Shown one piece after another: positions 11,122-22,686 of a stretch of DNA of 64,000 nt. How positions within the stretch are numbered: position 1 is the stretch's first letter; every line of letters begins with the position of its first letter. The stretch is taken from NCBI GenBank assembly GCA_025175895.1, contig CM045997.1, positions 105,014,479 to 105,078,478 on the forward strand, written 5' to 3'. The position numbers and the translations under genes were made by a program. The stretch is from Wurfbainia villosa. Its lineage: Eukaryota > Streptophyta > Magnoliopsida > Zingiberales > Zingiberaceae. The notes under the pieces were generated by a model that saw only the letters and a program-made list of their open reading frames with translations, was not told where the DNA came from and did not search any database.

Positions 11122-12913
11122 TGATGAACTGGTATTTGTCGTGGTATCGTTTCAAATTAATTACCGAACCCCCTAACTACACTAATATAGCATAGTGGAT
11201 GGCCCGGATCGTTTCCCAACGAGTGTAATCGATAGAATAGTAAACTTAGGATCACTGATTATTGCTTTGGGTTTTCTAATGAAGATGGGGGTTTGGGATT
11301 TGAGATCTAACCTACATTTGCAAGGTAATTAAAATCCTAAACTAATATGCAATAACTAAAACAAACAAAACAGGAATTAAAGCAATAAAAACTAGAAAAG
11401 AAAATAATCTAATCAACCCAAGATATGCCCGGTGAATGACCAAGGTCCTTCGGCTAAGTCCAGCGAAGCTCAATCGAGACTCCGCAAGTGACAGTGGATG
11501 TGGGATGGTGCAAACTCCTGAATCCAGTAGTTTGATGGACACTCCGAACTCTCGCAGATCCGGTTGAGCTCGAAGAAGTGTCGTTGGAGCGAAACTTCTC
11601 CTCGAATCCGAAAGAGAAGGTGGATGAGTTGTGAGATGGAGGACGTCGCCGAAATCACTCGATGAGGCGGTTCCTCCTCGAATCCGAAGGAGAAAAGTGG
11701 GTGGAGGCAAGGTGGACGCGACTGCTAAGGCTCAAGGGAAGAAAAGATTTAACTAACAATCTAATGAAAACATGATTAAAAGAAAACAATTAAAGTAAAG
11801 CATGAAACTAAATCTACCCTAATGAACTACAACCTAATTACTCTAAGAAGCATTTAACCAAACACTACATAGGCATGTAAGAAATCAAACAAAGGGTGTG
11901 CAAATCTAAATGTGGAAGCAAATTTGATTACAAACGTTTCAAACTAAGAGTAAAGAACAATCAACAAGACATCAATGGAAGCTGGAAATAATCTGCTGAA
12001 AGAGGATCTGGGACAAAGCGAAGAATTTGTCGGAGAACTGTTGGTCTGTGGCCGGAGGCGGATGAGGTCCGCCGCAGTGAAGGTCTTGAGGTGGTGGTGC
12101 TTGGGTGGGAGGCTGGAATGAGATGATCTAGGAGGTTGTGGTGGCTTCGGCAGAGGTAAAGATGGAGTTCTTTGGACCAATCGTGGCTGTAACTTCAGTG
12201 AATGAGGTGGTGTGGTTGCCGGAAGTAGAGGAGGTGGATTGGCACCGATCACCGGAGAAGGAGCGGATCCCCTTCCTCTCCGGCGACCGGCGAGGGAAGA
12301 GGTGAGCTCAGCAATGAAGAGGGCTGCGTCGGGTGGAAATCGCGGATGAAGAAGATGAAGCCGGCTAGCTCTCGAACAAGTTGTAATCTCATCCTAATTA
12401 AAACCCAAACCTAGATCTCATCCAACGGCCCAGAATGTTCTGATCTAGAATGGACGGATCTGATCAATTTGAATGGACGATAACGATCAAACCGATCCGG
12501 ATGAAAGGCTAGGATGTCTAGATCTGAATGTATGGACCGGATCTCTCCAGATCTGAATGGATGGCTCAGAATCAAGCTGCTTTCATCAGACGGTTCATAT
12601 CGTTCAAATCTGATCTCTTGATTAAATTGCCCTCGATCGTGATGAAAGGTTCAGATTGATCCAGCTTAAAATGTCCTTCTAGCCCTAGATGAAGCCATAT
12701 TTGATCTAACTCGAGTCTAATCCATTGGTTCATCTCGATCTCCTACAAATAAAGACAAAATTTGCATATAAATCTAGAATTTAGGAGAATTTACAATAAG
12801 GTCCAAAAATATATCCAACTCATAAAATATACAAATAATCGATAATTAATCACTCGAGAGGATAAAAACAATGATATTAAGGACCAAAATAATCCGACAA
12901 AATAGTGATTATC
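11122..12913 (-). repeat. 5' LTR of the tRNA-Asp-primed element
   Basis: Direct copy of 6372-8164. The right end is slightly degenerate: TGATTATC/GGAGT instead of the clean ATTATCA, so base 12913 is approximate. The GC-rich patch at about 11982-12210 is strongly diverged from its partner at 7245-7470, although the flanks are nearly identical. Confidence 0.85.
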
Positions 12914-14128
12914 GGAGTATGGCAGTGGTGTGCTTTTCGCCCACTATAGACGGTAGTTGTGTGACGTGCAGTTGTCCTGTGTGCAGAGCTCGTCTACTCA
13001 TGGGTAGTGACGGAGCGACCAGCAACAGGGACCCCCGGGGAGTAGTTAGCTTTTTACGCTTATATGCTACTCATTCATACTATCCAACTCGGTCACTCGA
13101 GAGTAGTGGCAGCTGGAGTCGGGCTAGTCGTCATGTCGTGCCACCCAGGCCATACTAGGGTGGTTGGACGGGTCCGCAGACATGGTCATGCATATGCATT
13201 GCTGATATATATGTATGCATGTATTTGATATATGTTTTATATATGCCTGTGAGATGCTGCATTTGATTGCTGCATATGTTTGTACATCATGATACATGTC
13301 ATTTGCATATTTTATATACTGCTGTGTGTTGAGCATGATATATGTGTTGGTCCAGACTGTTGTATGCGTTTGATTAGCGTCATGTCATAGTGTGGTATGG
13401 ACCGGGATGTTATTACATGTGATCATATATTGTTCATATGTCTGAGTGTTGGTCAGGTATGAGATTGACTTTGCACATTATATGGGTTATGTTATTGTAT
13501 ATCTGTTCAGGATGATATAGCATATGGTGCTGCCGTCAGTACGCTTGCACATTACTTCATGTTCAATGATCACTTAGTATATACATTGAGTATGACTATA
13601 CCGCGGTTACTTGTTATTAGATTTGATAGATCGTATGTCTATCGACTCATGTCAGATACCTCAGATCTTCACATGTATACTTGTAGATTTCTATATCCTT
13701 ATATATTGTTCATGCACTTTCTATATATTACCCCGAGTTTATACTCACCACCCTGGACCACGGGTTTCGTCGCCGATAATGGTAGAAGATTCCTTGAGAC
13801 GTTGAGACTCGCCACCGGTGATCCCATCTCACACCGAACAATTAGGGTTTTCCACGTATTTGCTTCCGTTGTTGTTTTGTATTATGATCATGTATAATCA
13901 GTGTTGTATTTGACTGTTGCTTTGTATGTTATTTTTGTGTAGTATGTTAGAGTTGCACCGGTGCGCACCTTTTGTGTTGTTGTGGATGTATTGTTTGGTA
14001 TTGTCCATATATATATTGTTGCTGTGGGCCTACGGGCCTTGTATTAATCCGATATGTTTCCACGTACAGGGGAGATGTCGTCCGTTTGCTTTTCGGCACG
14101 GCATACTCTCGGGGCGTGACAATTTTTT

Positions 14129-14146
14129 TGGTATCAGAGCCCTAGG
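14129..14146 (+). other. Primer-binding site, tRNA-Met
   Basis: TGGTATCAGAGCCCTAGG seven bases after the 5' LTR end (GCGTGACA). TGGTATCAGAGC is complementary to the 3' end of initiator tRNA-Met. Confidence 0.9.
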
Positions 14147-17100
14147 TTCCGAAGTCCACTTTCGGATTTTATTTCGTTCGAACATCGAGTTTTGCTTTAC
14201 TCGGTTTTGGTTTTATGAGTTCTAGGATCTGGCTGTTGCGGACATCTCCGAGCAACAAGGTTTAAGGTATGTTAACTGTTATCACATATCCTTCTGTTGG
14301 TTATGCATTTAGTTGCTTATAACATGTATGACTTGTAGGGTGTTGGTTAGTATTCGTAACTGTGGTTTGAGTTGACCACGGGAACGATATATTGAGGTTA
14401 TTAGACATGTACCTGCTATCGAAAAGGTAATTACCTTTGAGAGCCGACTGATACCGAGTCGAAAAGCAGGGGTTAGGTAGTCACATCTCTTGTGGAGATC
14501 AAGGATTATAGTCCTAAGATTTTCACTAATTATGTTAGTTAGATCATTACCTATGGGGTAATGGACAAGCGAGTACACTATTGTTGATGCAAATAGTAGA
14601 GGATTAGTTTGGAGATATTCATAGGGATTTTGATCCCTGAATTGGTCATGCTGGGTTGTATAACTTTGAGAGTACTTTTGGGTACTTAACTCGTGTTATA
14701 CGAAGATAGTAGTGTTAGTTGAATACCATTATCCGGATCTAATCGGTACTTGGTGGAAGATATAGGAAATAGCCTTCGGGAAATCACACGTCACTTGGCC
14801 ACGGTGTAGTGATGTTGTGAGATAGTATTTCCCCACGTCATCTTCTTTGACTCATTGTCAGGGAATTCTTGAGTTTCAGGTTGGGTGATTGTTTGGTAAT
14901 GAAAGTAACATGCAGAGTCGTTAAACTTGCGAGGGTTACGATCACCTAATAGCTCGAGAATGTGATCGACATGTCTTAAGCCACCCATGGTTTACTGGCT
15001 GACATCTTGATCAGGATGTTTGGATCTCCTACCAGATTCTACCGGAAGTCCTTAGACCGAGTCATGTGTATAGAAATGACTCCGTAACAAGTGTTTTAAG
15101 AGTTGGAGATTTGATAAGTAAATATTGCAAGTCAAATTATTGGAATTGGAAGTCTCCGAATGTTGGACAAAAGGAGCAAGATTGGAGGCATGGGCCACGA
15201 GCGACTATTGGAGAGTTTTCCGATCATAGAAGACCGATTGCAGATTGACAGCACCTTTTCATGTTTATCAGCGAACTCAGAGGAAAGACTCCGAAGGGAG
15301 ATTATGTGTGTGCAGTGCGGGTTACGATGAGACACAGAGCCAGATTATCCGATGGACCATTGTATCTGTTTCTACTATAAGCAACCGATATCTACGAGGA
15401 GAGTATGTACTTTGAAGACTCAATGGAAGACTATGGATGATGCTTTCGAGCGGACGATCCACAACCTCGGAAGCTGAGATCATTATAGAAGATTGGGTTA
15501 TCACATCAGCAGCGATCTACTACCTCAGACATAGTGGTGTTCTTTGATACTTCCCGTCGAGAGAAGAAAGTTACTCGAAGATCGGTAAGAAGACATCTCG
15601 AGAAGATTGACATCAGCAGCGGCAATATTATTACCTTCGAGCTTGGTTATACTTTATACAGAGGAGAGATTTACGATGATGGTCGTATCTATGCAGTATT
15701 CTCCAGTTGCAGCTATACCTTTCACAGAGTTGGAGCGTGCTATGATGTTGGCAGTTCTTCAGTATTTTACAACCGGATGTGTACCCTTTGCCAGTACAAC
15801 AGTGTTTACCATCTCCATTGCAGTTGTTTCAGTTGTACCTCAGTTCCAGCAATTGATTTCAGTTCCTCCATGATAGTCTTTGTATCTACATGAGCTCAGC
15901 CGTCCAGAACAGATGTTGGACAAGTTTACATGATTACTCGAGAAGAAGTATAGAAGACCGAAGGATCGGTCCTTCGGGGTATTACTTTAGGTTATCCTAT
16001 TTGCAGATATATTGAGAGATACTGGTAGTTTATAGGTATCTTTGTCTAGAACATTCTTGGATAGGGTTCGAAGGGTTCCTATCGACTTGTGGGTTAGTGA
16101 TTTTCTCTACCGTCAGGTGAGATGTTGATTAACAATCAAGAAGTCAAGGGATACCCTTAGCCTTTGCTAGACATACCTCTACTATAGACATATCCTTACG
16201 GATAGTTGGATTGTTTGAGCGTTGGTATACTAGGACTCTCAGATGTACGTATAATCCGAGAGTATTCGGATGTAGTTATGGATGAACTCTCGGGTTGGTC
16301 ATTGCATGAGCAAGTGGAATATGCGATTGAGGTGATTTCGGGAATAGTCCTGATATTGGGGACCTCATACCGGGAGATGATTTTATGGGTATCAGTGTTG
16401 CTAAACACTATGAGAGATTTATCTGCCTCAGTGTTTCTTCTTGAGAAGACTTGTAACTCTTTGTTAGAAGAGAGTCGAACCTTGAGTTTATGCATCGATT
16501 ATCGATGATTGGAATGCAGTAATTGTTGTGAATGAATATCCTTCATTGTGGATAGATGATTTGTTTAGATCAGCTAAATGACACCTGTGTATATCCTAGG
16601 GTTGGTCTACGACTGGAGGTTTGATATTGTAGTGACTTAGTGTCATACAATTATCATTGTCGGTGTGATGATTGAGCTATCATTAGCATAGAGTAAAAGG
16701 ATGCAGGTGTATAGAGCTGATTGATAATGTTGTTAGACTTATCGATGATTTAGTCATTCAGGGATTTAAGGAATCAAGTACTCTTGGAGTATTTGAAATC
16801 AATTGTCATCATATCTGTGGATGATATATTTTTGAATATACTCACAACCTTAAGGGAAGTTATGGTTTCCCTAGATTGAGTTGGCTATTACAATAGAGGT
16901 TGATAGGATGTTACTAGCGATACTATATCGTCGACTTGTGGGACCAAGAAGGTGATGGAAATCATCTGGTCGGAAGTTTGTGAAGCTAGGTTTCAGGGCC
17001 TAGTCGATAACTGGCTTTTGCATTAGTGTTAGTTAGTCCTTCTGTTGGGGATGGAAAAGTACTGCACATAGATGCAACATTTCAGGGATTGGAGTAATTC

Positions 17101-18068
17101 CGATGCAGCTGTATGAGACGTGTCTTATGCTTACGTTAGTTGAGGAACTGCGAGATAAGCTGTCATATATATGACGTGGAGCTTAGCAGTTATTATCTTT
17201 AGTAGTAGATGTATAGAGCAGGAGTGCTCAGGGAGTTTTGGCTAGCTACTGGGTAGTTGTTATAGGGTTGTTAGAACATGGATAGATGCAACTGGGGAGA
17301 TTAGTCATTATAGTCTTCCAGTTACTTTCAGTTCTGTGTGACAGAATGAATTTTGGACATTAGATTAATTTCTCTTGCGAGAATAAATCTCTGTCTTTGA
17401 GAAGGATAATGGTTTCCAGAGTTGCATTCGCTTTAGGAAGAGTTGTTTCAGGAGACTCTTCATTCGAGAGTGATGATTTATTCAGAGTGTATCCAAAAAT
17501 AGTGAGTATTGAGACGTTCCGGTTGGTGGAACGATATGTGGGACATGGATGATTCCGTAGTTTGATGTTGGTGTGCCAACATGTAAAAGTGGAATATTAA
17601 TGACCAGTAGGGTTACGTACCGAGAAGGAAGTGGTAGCCTAGTACGTTAGACTGTGTTGGGAGATTATCTAGAATTCGGAAAGGACTTGATAGGATTTGG
17701 GTAGTCGGTGATCGATTAGCTAGGTCCGCTCATTTCCTTCCGAGCCGTAAGATGGATTTCATTGGATCGCTTGATGGAATTATATCCATGGAGTATCCTT
17801 GAGTATCATTTCTGATAGTGATTCATGATTCACCTTACGATTCTGGTAAAGTCTCCCATCAGTTACGAGTATAGAGCTCCACTTTGGTAAAGTTGTTTAC
17901 CTTTTTAATAGGTTGGTTGAGAGTGTATATAAGAGATGAAATATAATATTCGAGCTTAGTACCCCCTTAGTCACTTGAGGTGTGTGACTTTTCTCCAGAT
18001 ACTTGAGATGATTGTTTTGACATCTCGTACTCGTGCATGAGTCAGAAATTTGGGGACCAAATTTTTAT

Positions 18069-18081
18069 TAGTGGGAGAGAA
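18069..18081 (+). other. Polypurine tract
   Basis: TAGTGGGAGAGAA lies immediately before the TGTAAGATA start of the 3' LTR. Confidence 0.8.
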
Positions 18082-21000
18082 TGTAAGATATGAAAAAAAA
18101 ACTGTGATTAAGAAATTATCTTATATAATTTCTCGAGAGTTCACGAAAATTTTTCTGGATTCAAAAGGAGTCCATACGAGGAAGATTTAAACTTAAATAG
18201 GTGATTGGATCAACATAGGCTAGCTTAGACTTGACCTATGCTAATTTAACCGGAAGGGGCCCGTTTTGGACGCAGTTTTCTTCTTTCCATTTCTCCTACG
18301 CGAGTTTCCCTAGCTTCGATCTGTGTCGATTCCTTCTGCATTTTCCCGATCTGAGCTGCTCCTCGCCGAGAGCTCTCCGCCACTTCTTCCCTTTCCCTCA
18401 AGCATTGCCGGAATAGTCGCCAGCTCCGTCGAATGCCTGCGGTTGCCACGATCGATTCCTTGCTTCCTCTGTTCTGCTTCATCGCCACAGAAGGTATTGT
18501 CCGACGCCGATTTCGATCTGTAGTCTCCTTTGGATCGCTGTAAGCTTGTCTTCGTCGGCCATTCGCTTCTCTAAGCTAGATGGATGACCCCATCCACTTT
18601 CAAGTTGTGACCCCCTTCGATTGTCATCGCCACCGCGAACTCCACTTGTTGTCGCCATCGGCCCTGCTCGCCGTCACCTCTATCTCAGATCGCTCGATCT
18701 CTAATCGCTAGATCCTTACCACAGGGACAGGTTACTATTTTGATATCCCTGCCCACACGAGCAACCTGTCGCTGCTATCCATTGCTGGGGGTAAGACCAA
18801 CAGTTTCGTTATTACCAATCACCACAGTTTACGAATCTCCCCATTTGATTTGTGGTAAGAAGCTATATTATCGTTCTGTTTTGCTGGATGAAGAAATGGG
18901 AGATTGGTTGATTGAAGAGGGAAGTTGTACATTAGCTGATTTTTGGTAATACTACCATTAATATCATTTTGTTCTTTGGATTGAGGAGGTTGATGGTATT
19001 GGCTGTTGAAATTGCTGTGGAGGTCGGAGTGAGCAGGTAAGCTTGGATTGGTGTGGTTCCAGATCATGTGGTGAGTTTGTATATTGAATTGATTGGGTGG
19101 AATGTAGCTAAGAGGTTTATTGATTTAAAGTTAGTGTATGTTGTAGGATTGTTGTTGCGATGTTATTGGTTGAATCGCAGTTTCCTTCGGGTGAGCAAGC
19201 AAGGAGAGATTAAAGCAACATGAAGTAAGTATATAACTAAGTGATATAGATACTTACTGTATTTGTAGTTGATTGTGAATAGGATAGGAGTTATGGATTT
19301 GGTTAGCTTGATCTATAGCTAATTAACTGTTAATGTGCAGGTTTGGGATACGAAGCAGGTCCATGGTCGTGAGGATTATTTCGAGCTTCGTATCAGGTGG
19401 GTAATATCTACCTGGTCCGGTAGTTTTGATCAAATTCTAGTGCATGAATTTGGATATATGTTTATACCTGTTTACCTTAAATCCACTCTTATTTAATCAT
19501 ATGCTTGTACTGCCTTTGACCTTTGAGATATTGTTATTATTTCATTGATTATCTAGCATGGATAGGAACTATAAACCCTATTATGTGTTAGCCGATGGAT
19601 GTTCAGTAAGTACAGGTGGTTAGGATTATCCTTGTGACCTCAGATTGGATTACTGTGTTACATCACTAGGGTTAGGTGCTGGTTTGGGTTATGAAGTCGA
19701 TTGTGGTATCGTACATATGTTAGTTGTGCATCTATGGTGGATCTAGTTGTCCGTGCATAGATAAATGTGTGTGGTTGTCAGTATGTGGTTATGGACTAGA
19801 GGTCCTAGCATGATTGTATATCCATTATGGATCGTATATCTGTGTATGGTTATATGGATGGTCGATAATATCTCGCTACTGACTAGGGGTCTTAGCGTGG
19901 TTGACTGTCAGATGAGTATGACTCTTTGTACGATAGAGAGAGTCTTGTGGATTGTAGTCCTTGCATAGTTGACTTTTGGTTGACCAGGACTCCCCGTGAG
20001 ATAGGGAGTGTTGCGAGGATACTTGTGTGGAGCTATGCATCATTACATTTGCATGCATGTTGACCGGGTCTCCCTTGTGGTTGAGACGGTCATACCATCC
20101 CGCCTCCCGCCACTCGGGGTAGTAGTGGTGAGGTTGAGGCAGAGCATTAGATGTGTCGCGCTCGGCCACTATGGATGGTGGTAGCTGGAGATGCGCACCT
20201 GGCCACTGAGCAGAGTGGTGTTAGCACTTGCCCACTATAGACGGTGGTTGTGTGACGTGCAGTTGTCCTGTGTGCAGAGCTCGTCTACTCATGGGTAGTG
20301 ACGGAGCGACCAGCAGCAGGGACCCCCGGGGAGTAGTTAGCTTTTTACGCTTATATGCTACTCATTCATACTATCCAACTCGGTCACTCGAGAGTAGTGG
20401 CAGCTGGAGTCGGGCTAGTCGTTATGCCGTTCCACCCAGGCCATACTGGGGTGGTTGGACGGGTCCGCAGACATGGTCATGCATATGCATTGCTGATATA
20501 TATGTATGCATGTATTTGATATATGTTTTACATATACCTGTGAGATGCTGCATTTGATTGCTGCATATGTTTGTACATCATGATACATGTCATTTGCATA
20601 TTTTATATACTGTTGTGTATTGAGCATGATATATGTGTTGGTCCAGACTATTGTATGTGTTTGATTAGCGTCATGTCATAGTGTGGTATGGACTGGGATG
20701 TTATTACATATGATTATATACTGTTCATATGTCTGAGTGTTGGTCAGGTATGAGATTGACTTTGCACATTATATGGGTTATGTTATTGTATATCTGTTCA
20801 GGATGATATAGCATATGGTGTTGCAGATCGTCAGGTACATTGGTACATTACTTCATGATCAGTTTAGCATATACATTGAGCATTACTATACTATGGTTAC
20901 TTGTTATCAGATTTGGATAGGACTGTATGTCTATTGGACTCATGTTGTATACCTGTAGATCTTTACATGTATACTTATAGATTTCTATATCCTTATATAT

Positions 21001-21152
21001 TGTTCATGCACTTTCTATATATTACCCCTGAGTTTATACTCACCACCCCTGGACCCCGGGTTTCCTGTCGCCCAGATAACAGGTAGAAGATTCCTTGGAC
21101 ATTCGGAGCTCCGCCAGCTGATCCCATCTCACACCGAACAATTGGGGTTTTT

Positions 21153-22613
21153 TGTTGGTGCAATCGGCCCAGGTCACGATTGACCAGGACTCGAGTTTGA
21201 CTCGAGTGGTGTTTTGATGTTTCGACAAAAACATATGACAATGTAATTGTCATGGGAAAGTCCAAGTCTTGTGTACTTGACATGGAAAGTCTAAGTGGAA
21301 CACTTGGCATTTGGTAAAGTCCAAGTCTTGAGTACTTAGCATGAAAAGTCCAAGTGGGACACTTGGCACATGAAAAGTTCAAGCATGGGTCTTGGCAATG
21401 TAAAAGTCCAACATGGGTTGGCAAGGGAAAGTCCAAGCATGGTCTTGGCATTTGAGAAGTCCAACATGGGTTGGCAAGAGAAAAGTCCAAGCATGGGTCT
21501 TGGCAATGTAAAAGTCCAACATGGGTTAGCAAGGGAAAGTCCAAGCTTGAGTCTTGGCATGAGAAGTCCAAGGGGTTTGATATTGGCTGCGTAAAGTCCA
21601 AGCGGGAGTCTTGGCAGCATAAGTCCAATGGTTGGCGGCGTAAAGTCCAAGCGGAGTCTTGGCGGTGTAAGTCCAATGTGCCTTGGCGGTGTAAACACCG
21701 TTAGCATGACATAGCCAACGGAAGCACCTAGAGGCTAGTGTGATGGATGAACAAGTCATGGATGACTTGGAGGGATCCGAGAGGCGTGAGGCTGATGGAG
21801 GTGGCTAGAAGGCTTAGGTCTAGGCTAAGGGTGGTCTAGCAAGTATGGGGGCACCATACTTGGGTTTTTAAATTTGGCAAATGATCACATCGAGCAATGA
21901 TCGCTCGTGGAAGCGATGATCGCAAGATCAACGATCATTGCCGATCAATGTCGAACCGCGAGCGCTCCGTGGCGGTAGCGTCAACGAGCGATGGCTGATC
22001 GCCAAGAGTCCCGTTGGAACTTGTCCGACGTGGATTGAGTCGTTGTCTCACGACAGCGGGCATCGATCGCGAGGACTTATGGCGATCGATAGGCGGAAAT
22101 CGGCCCGTCATGGTCAAAAAGAGGAGCTCGTGGAGGATTTCATCATCAGTTCTTGGGGAGCTTTCTTGAGGTGATTTGAAGGCGATTTATAGGTGCATTT
22201 CAGGGCCCTTCAACCTCATCCAAGCAACCAACAAGCAAAGCGCTAAAACCCTAGTTTTGTAAAGTGTTCTTTATATTTCCTTTGTATTTGCTTGTATTTC
22301 TTTCGTTTATTGTTGTAAACGTTTGTACGAGGTTTCTCCGCCTCCGACTTGTTGTCGAGAAGGAGTTTATTGATTAGTGATTGCATTGGCGTCGCTAGAG
22401 CTCGTTAGAGCTCAATCCGTGGAGTAGGAACCGTTCGGTTCCGAACCACGTTATATCCTTGTGTTCGTGATTGTATCTTTTCGTTATTGCTTTTATTATT
22501 TCTATTCCGCTGCGCATAACGAGTTTTGTAGAGACGATCGCGAATGAATTCCATCTACGTACGGTCAAACGCTATTCACCCCCCCCCCCTCTAGCGACGT
22601 CAAATTCCCAACA
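21153..22613 (+). repeat. 5' LTR of the gag-only element
   Basis: 1461 bp, TGTTG...CAACA. It contains the hairpin-repeat array (about 21240-21690), a GC-rich block (about 21890-22130), a GTGGAGTAGGAACC block and, close to the end, an unusual run of 13 C (about 22578-22590) that is shorter in the 3' copy. The CAGTCGACTG cluster present in the 3' LTR (27057-27105) is absent, replaced by GATCGC/GCGATC-type text. Confidence 0.9.
21240..21690 (+). repeat. Hairpin-repeat array in the LTR (one of five copies)
   Basis: About 14-16 units of 22-32 bp, nearly all opening with AAAGTCCAA and most closing with CTTGGCA. The inner CCAAG and CTTGG can pair, so each unit could form a small hairpin. Equivalent arrays lie at about 26420-26860 and 29455-29790 (plus) and at 1040-1360 and 46005-46460 (minus). 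Long open frames over the array, up to 227 codons on the minus strand (20993-21676), are by-products with a Leu/Cys/Trp/Asp/Phe repeat. Confidence 0.85.
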
Positions 22614-22615
22614 AG

Positions 22616-22628
22616 TGGTATCAGAGCC
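22616..22628 (+). other. Primer-binding site, tRNA-Met
   Basis: TGGTATCAGAGCC starts two bases after the 5' LTR end and is complementary to the 3' end of initiator tRNA-Met. Confidence 0.9.
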
Positions 22629-22686
22629 CGGGGCTCTTCTACGGACTAACCGCCGGGAGCTAAGACAAAGAGGCTAGAGGGTGAAG

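Larger units (their letters stand above)
6372..12913 (-). mobile_element. tRNA-Asp-primed Ty3/gypsy-type (Athila/Tat-like) element without pol
   Basis: Two direct copies of an about 1.79-kb LTR (6372-8164 and 11122-12913) flank an internal region of just under 3 kb. Read on the minus strand the element has a 5' LTR ending in GTTCATCA, a primer site complementary to the 3' end of tRNA-Asp, a Gln-rich open frame, a tail, a GTGTGGGGGAAT purine tract and a 3' LTR starting TGATAATTTG. That tract and primer combination is typical of plant Athila/Tat/Ogre elements. The internal region is far too short for pol, so it must rely on other elements for reverse transcription. It sits inside the chromovirus 5' LTR; the homologous 3' LTR (about 20190) has no insert. 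A clean TSD is not visible because the right flank is altered. Confidence 0.85.
4231..14121 (+). repeat. 5' LTR of the chromovirus, split by a nested element
   Basis: The net LTR is 4231-6371 plus 12914-14121, interrupted by the minus-strand element at 6372-12913. Both pieces align along their length with the 3' LTR (18082 onward). A TTTATAAGG box at about 4412-4420, followed by ACCCGACCCG repeats, is a plausible TATA element. The segment holding it (about 28 bp) is missing from the 3' LTR near 18258. The LTR ends GGGGCGTGACA at 14121. Confidence 0.88.
14122..18081 (+). pseudogene. Decayed Ty3/gypsy gag-pol of the chromovirus
   Basis: No frame stays open for more than about 120 codons, but gypsy pol landmarks appear in the right order in shifting frames. 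They are CIDYR and YPSLWIDDLF (reverse transcriptase, about 16490-16560), SVDDIFLNI near 16815 (equivalent of the FIDDILIYS catalytic box), VLHIDATFQGL near 17055 (RNase H, the TDAS box), VVGDRLARSAHFLPS near 17700 (integrase core) and IISDSDS near 17810 (integrase Asp). The frame ends with KFGDQIFISGRE before the purine tract. The gag region (about 14230-15900) is too eroded to read. The product would have been the capsid, protease, RT-RNase H and integrase polyprotein; it cannot be made now. Confidence 0.8.

Noticed and set aside
14129..14146. TGGTATCAGAGC as part of a tRNA gene
   Set aside because: Only the 3'-end complement is present, next to an LTR; no cloverleaf or A/B boxes.
20993..21676. 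227-codon minus-strand open frame with Leu/Trp/Asp/Phe repeats
   Set aside because: It lies over the LTR hairpin-repeat array; the same pseudo-protein appears wherever the array occurs (1111-1497, 26306-26876, 45976-46422) and reflects unit length, not coding.
21240..21690. Repeats with regular spacing, considered as a CRISPR-like array
   Set aside because: Units are degenerate, spacers are not unique, the array lies in LTRs of a plant retrotransposon and there are no cas genes.
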